Of a stretch of DNA of 49,973 nucleotides, positions 36,101-42,100 are shown piece by piece. The DNA comes from Helochares maculicollis (taxonomy: Eukaryota > Arthropoda > Insecta > Coleoptera > Hydrophilidae). Each line of letters opens with the position of its first letter. Position 1 is the stretch's first letter. The stretch is from the NCBI GenBank assembly GCA_033557835.1, contig JAWQRO010000186.1, positions 1 through 49,973 of the forward strand. The letters run 5' to 3'. The notes beneath the pieces are model-generated. The model saw only the letters and a list, made by a program, of their open reading frames with translations, ran no database searches and was not told where the DNA came from. Both the position numbers and the translations under genes were made by a program.

Positions 36101-39100
36101 TTAAATTATTTCTTTCATTTAGTTAAAACTGATGAATTTTGACCCCTCTTTTATATCTGTTATTCTATTATAAACAGCCTTTAGACGAAATCTTAGCAAG
36201 ATTTGATAGCCATACATTAGAAAATTATAAAATGTGCCAACAAATAAAAAGTTATGATAAATGCTCTCTTGTGAAGTTTGGAAACCCACTTTCTTTAGAT
36301 ATACTGCACCTGCTATTTTTGGAACGTAGTATTTCAACTATTTATGGTTTATTTAATTTAAGAGACACATCAATGGACTCAAATTATCATTTTTACAGAA
36401 AACATATAAAGTATATCAGTAAGAAGGCAATTCAAAGTAGAAGTCTCAATTTATGAAAGCATAATTTTTTATTTACATATCATTTCCAGTGCTTCGATTA
36501 GCTTGAAACTTCATATTTAGCAACATTTAACGTTTAACATTTATCTATGCATTCAAATGTTCCTTCATGTATCACCAAAAATTACAATATAGGATATAAA
36601 CTTGTTAACATTTAACCATTGTGTAAAGATTCATTATTTCCAGTAAAATAGTTATGAAATAATGAAATAAAATGCAATCCGCATTCATACAAATATGTTT
36701 ACATGGTTGGCATAATGTGATAACAACACACCAGTTAGAATAAATACAGATCCACCAAATAATTTCTACTTGACACCTAATATACTAGGTTATCCAATGA
36801 GTTTTGGGGTTCTTTAAGAAAAACATAATTTTAAGATTTGAAATACACTATTATTCAGTATATTCTCCCTGAACATCAATATACTTCCGTTCCAACGAGA
36901 ATCCAATTGGTAAATTCCATCTGGAAGGGTTGTAAAATATGCCACATCTAATATGACCTCATCATTTGATGAAAAACGCTTTTCATGCATGCATTTTTTT
37001 TAGGTCTGTGAAAAGATGGAAGCTACTAGTGAATACAATTCGAACTTTAGTTCATGTATTTTAGCCGTTGTCAAAATATTCTAGTGACACAGCGAATTAT
37101 TCTGATGAAAAAGGATTATTTTTTCATCTGCAAACCGAGTTTATTTTTTCACGATTTTTATCCTTCTGGTGGTCTAAAAGGTTACAATAATATTCGCAAT
37201 TTATTGTTTCGTCAGTTTGCAAGTAATCCACAAACAAAATTCTTTTCGCATCCAAAAAAATCGTTTCAGAGCCTTAGAACCAGGTTCACACAACTCTTTA
37301 ACCTTTTGTTTTGATTCAAGATCATAGTGATAGACCCAAGTCTCATCCATAGTAATGAATTGATGCACAAAATCCACTTTATCCTTTCGAAAACGCTCTA
37401 AATGCTGCTGAGAATGTCACATACGAAATTTTTTTGTTCCATTGTTAGCGAATGCGGCACTGATTGTGCACACAGCTTTGTAAAAGTTTTCAATCAAAAT
37501 ATTACTTTCATTGCCCAATGAGATACTTAGGGCTTCTACTGAATCTCTTTCTGTCACTCGACGATTTTCCAATACGATAACTTGTAGTTTTTCTACGATT
37601 TTTGGTGTTGTTGCTGTTTTTGGATGTCTTTGACGGAGATCGTCTTCGCGGCCTTTACGACCGCGTTTAATTTCAGCAACCCATCTTTCTACTATACTAA
37701 TTGAAGTCTAAGAGTCCTTGCATACTTTCATCATTGGTTCATAAAATTTCTTTGCTTTTAACCTTCCAAAAAAATAAAAATACAATCTTTGCCCGATACT
37801 TTTATTGTATAAAAATACTGTGACACGGCGATACTAAATGGCTTGTAAACAAAGAATGAATTAACAGATCGAAATGAAACTTCACATACCTTCATGTGAA
37901 AATTGTATCAATATAAAAAAAATCAGGATAGTAATAACGCCCTTTCTTATAGACCCGAAAACTTATTGTGCAACCGTATATTTGCAGGTATCACGTGCTA
38001 TAAAATATTTAACTTGTGTAAATTTGCCAGGTTAGCTTGTGGCAGAAATCTCTAGATTGAGCTTCTCAATTCGCTCAATTAGTTGATTTCGAGGAAGGGT
38101 GGCTCGTGTTTGTGTAAGGATATATTATGGCTTCGGCTTTCTACAACTTTATATGACTTGCGACAAATTTAGCTAGTACTACGATTTGTACTACTCTTGC
38201 CATAATTGAGTTTTGGTTCCGAGAATGTCCTTTAATATGTTTGGGACTGTTAATTTTGGGGGTAGCCACGCCCGTATATAACTGCTCCAATTGTCCATGT
38301 GAAATTTCTCATGCTTTTTTCTGCAACTGTGGTTTCTCAATTTCATTAATAACTTGTGATTTTAAGAGCTTTCTGTGTTGTTTCTGGTCTTATATGTAAT
38401 TCTTGTCCTTCGTAGCCAGGATTCCTCTAAGTTCTCTTTGATTACATCAATCCGCATACGTCTTTAATGCAATTTATCGTGTGATTGTAGGCCATTATGA
38501 AATACATGATCCTCGATACTTAATTCCTTGAAATTAGAGAAATTGTCCAACCTCACATGTTCAAATATCACTGAATTTCTCAATTTGAGCCTTTGACCTG
38601 GGATAATCATAGGTGCAAAATTGCACATTTATTTTATTTAAACTTAATAGGGTTTTAATCTTGATAATTCTAAATTCAGTCCTATTATCAAAAGCAATCT
38701 GCTTATTATACCATTATGCCAGAAAAACTGTTTTAAGCTTAGCAGCTATCGAAAATGAGTCTGTTATTGCTAAAATTATTCTTTTTTCGAGTTAAAATAT
38801 ATCAATATGAAGAGTTTCAAACGATTCGTTAGAGATAGGTGCTGTTATTTCTTATGTTTGGCCAATAAATATGTAGGATAAATCCGGAGGAGATTTCCCT
38901 AATAACTATAAGACTCTGCTGTGAAGGAAATAAGATGAACGAATCATTAATTAATACACAAAATTCAACTTATTTTTAATTTGTATTAAACATTTACGAT
39001 AAATCACTTTAAATAATACAAATAACTTAATTTTAAACTTAAAAAAACTAAGACTGGCCATCTCTCTCAGGATGTACGGGAGTGGTAGCTGTAGGGGTCA

Positions 39101-42100
39101 GGAGAAGATGGCCAATACTTTTTTTACCTTTAAGATCTTTTAACTCCGTTTTTCTACTACAGCAGTAAGAATATATCTTCACGTCTTCAGTTAATTAAAA
39201 ACGATGAAAATTTCTTTGCAACTACTATCAGACAATACATTTCTTAGCTTCTTTTTTGCTCAGGTCTATCAGTCTGAGTTTCTGTTTTTATAATTTTCGA
39301 CTTATCTTCTTTTTCTTTAATTTTTCTTTTTTCTTACTTTATGTTTATATTATTTTTGGTTTGTTTGACTTTTCTTCCTTCGTTTCTTTTTCATTTTTCA
39401 ATATGCTCTTCTAAAGAATGATTACTTGTTTGCGAGTTTCACAGGCAATGACGATACTTCAATACTCTTGTCGGTGGTACGTGGTCGACCTTCTGACTAT
39501 ACGTACTTAGGCCTAGCTCTGAAACTGGTTGGGCCTAGTTCTGAAACTGATTGGGCCTGCGGTGCATGTTCGATATTTCTTTGAGTAAGTTGCTCGATTT
39601 TCTCACTAAAGGTGTACTCCGGAAAGGTTCTTGGACTTAGAATATTCCTGCAGGTCTAAATCCTGATATTGCATTTCTACTTGCCGCTGATTTTCCCTAG
39701 GCTTAGTTTAATAAGCCAAATTGTTGGCTTGTTAGACGATGTCTAAGGTACTTTTTCATGCATAATCTACAGAAGTCATAAAAATAAGTTTCAAGATACT
39801 TGAAAAAAAAGTATCAACGTCCAGCGTCTGAAGATAATGGGATGTATGTGATGGCATTGACAGCAAGATTATGTATTTATCATTAGCAAACTTCACCATT
39901 TTAATTAAATTGCAATGTATAGAATGTCCATCTAGAAGAAATATGTCGGAGGTTATATAGGCGTATTTTTGTGATATATAAACTACTGAACTAGGAGGCA
40001 GCCCCTCTTTGCCTTCAGGTTTCTTCCTGTGTCCTTTCATAATGCACGCAGAAGGCATAAAATTACCTTTAGCATTGCAAGAAGCAATTACCATGATCGT
40101 TTCTTTTATTTCTTGTAGAAGTTGACATAGCTACAGTCTCGATACCATTTTCCGCCAAAACATTAACATTAGGTCTTTATCAATGAGATTTCTCTCAAGC
40201 ATAACAAAATATGCGTTTAGTTCTACATTCTTCATCCCTTGACTTGAAGCGCATGACACCCTTTCTGACTTCCTTAATGAAATATCGGAATTTCTTTCTA
40301 AAATCATTTGCACCCAATTATAGCCCTCCTTCGCAGATATCATATTGAATATGTGTTTAATTCCTAATTGCTCAGCATACTTGATTGCAATTGATCTCAA
40401 ATCATCTATAATTAAAGGAGAGCTTTTTGATTCCATATTTTTTATATGCTTGCTCAGTCTTTTTTCGTTGTCGGCATCGAAGGTTGATGACGGTCTCATA
40501 GGTCCCTTAGTGTAGTTGTTTTGTTTGAACTTTCTTTCGGGTTTTTTTCTTGAAATAATGTAGATAAAAAAGGCCCTATAAATCATTATATCTCGATTTT
40601 GTATTTCTTCCATAGCATTTTTCAAATCTTCGTTCTAGGCACCTCGACTAGCAACCTCCTTCCGTACGAATTAATTAGGCTTCTGTAGAAAATATTGAAG
40701 ATTAATAATAAATTAAAATTATGTCACGAAATTTTATGGCTATCTCTCCCGTAAATACTACATTATATAATTAAAGCAACTCCTCAAGTATGTAAGTAGT
40801 TTTTTGATTAGAAAGCTGGAGAAGTGTATTACTTCTACAATTGGAATTTCTTCATCATTGGAGTGTATAGTTCTTGTATCTAGGTCTAGTATTTTCCTAT
40901 ATTCATTCATTTTGAATTCAAAAGATTCGTTGGGATCGTCAACCAAGCTGAAGGGATTGCCTAACATTTCTCTTTCATCTTGAACTGCCATTCTAGAAGT
41001 GTTGTCTAATTCCGTATTAGGTTCAGGTTTAGGAGCGGACTAAGCTTCTATTGCATCTTGTAGAAGTTTTTCAGTATTGTCTTCTTCTAGAGGTTGTTTT
41101 GTTTCTTCTATATGAACTACTATTATTGATACAGCGTTGGCGTTCGTGTAGAGTTTATCTTTTTCATAGACTACTTTGAAATCATATTCCTCAAAACACC
41201 AGCGCACAAATTTTGAATTCGGATCTTTCAAAAAAAAAACAACCATTGCAAGGGTTTATGGTGGGTGACTGTTGTTTGGCCAAATAAGTTATGTTAGGCG
41301 TAATTGTTGACCCAGACGAAGTAATTCTCCATCAAAGGTGGAATAGCGTTGCTCTGTTTCTTTTAAGGTGCGACAAGTGACCGCAATTGGCATGTTATTA
41401 CTATATCTTCTTATGACAAGACTGCGCCAAGAGCTTACATTTTCAAACGCTTCCATGAAGATCCCAAAAATCTACTAATTTCCTTTTGTTTGTAAGGTCT
41501 TGAATACTAATACTTTATCTGAATTTGGCTACATAGCGTCAGCAGTATTGCCATGACCTAAGTAGGCCACTTCTGCTCTCAGGGATTCGCATTTATTAAG
41601 TTGAGTTTTGAAATTTGTTCTTTTACAATCTACAAGATTTTCAAGGTGGTTTTGTATGGAACCAGATGTCATAAATGTACAAAAAACACTTTTCATTGTG
41701 GATTACTTTTACTATGTTACCCATGGGTCTTTGGAAACTGTTTTGGAAGTTCTTCAGGCCAAATACAATTCATTTAAATTAATAATGCCCATTTTCTGTG
41801 GAGAAAGCGGTTGAATTTTGTAAAATCCTCTGGACAGATCTAAAGTAGTAAAATATTTGCCACGGTCTAGGTTATTAAGGATGTCAGTTGTTAGATAAGC
41901 GTCCTCTTTTGTAGGCCAGAAGCATCAATCTTCATGAGTATTACCCAGATCCCCGCAGACCAGGAAGATTCACTATTTTGTATTATGTCTTGAGCAAGCA
42001 TTTCATCGATTTACTTTTTCAATTTCTTGTGCTTGTGGGGGTAACGATGGTTTATACTGTACATGGAGGAGTCACCAATTAGATTTATTCTGTGTTTAAA

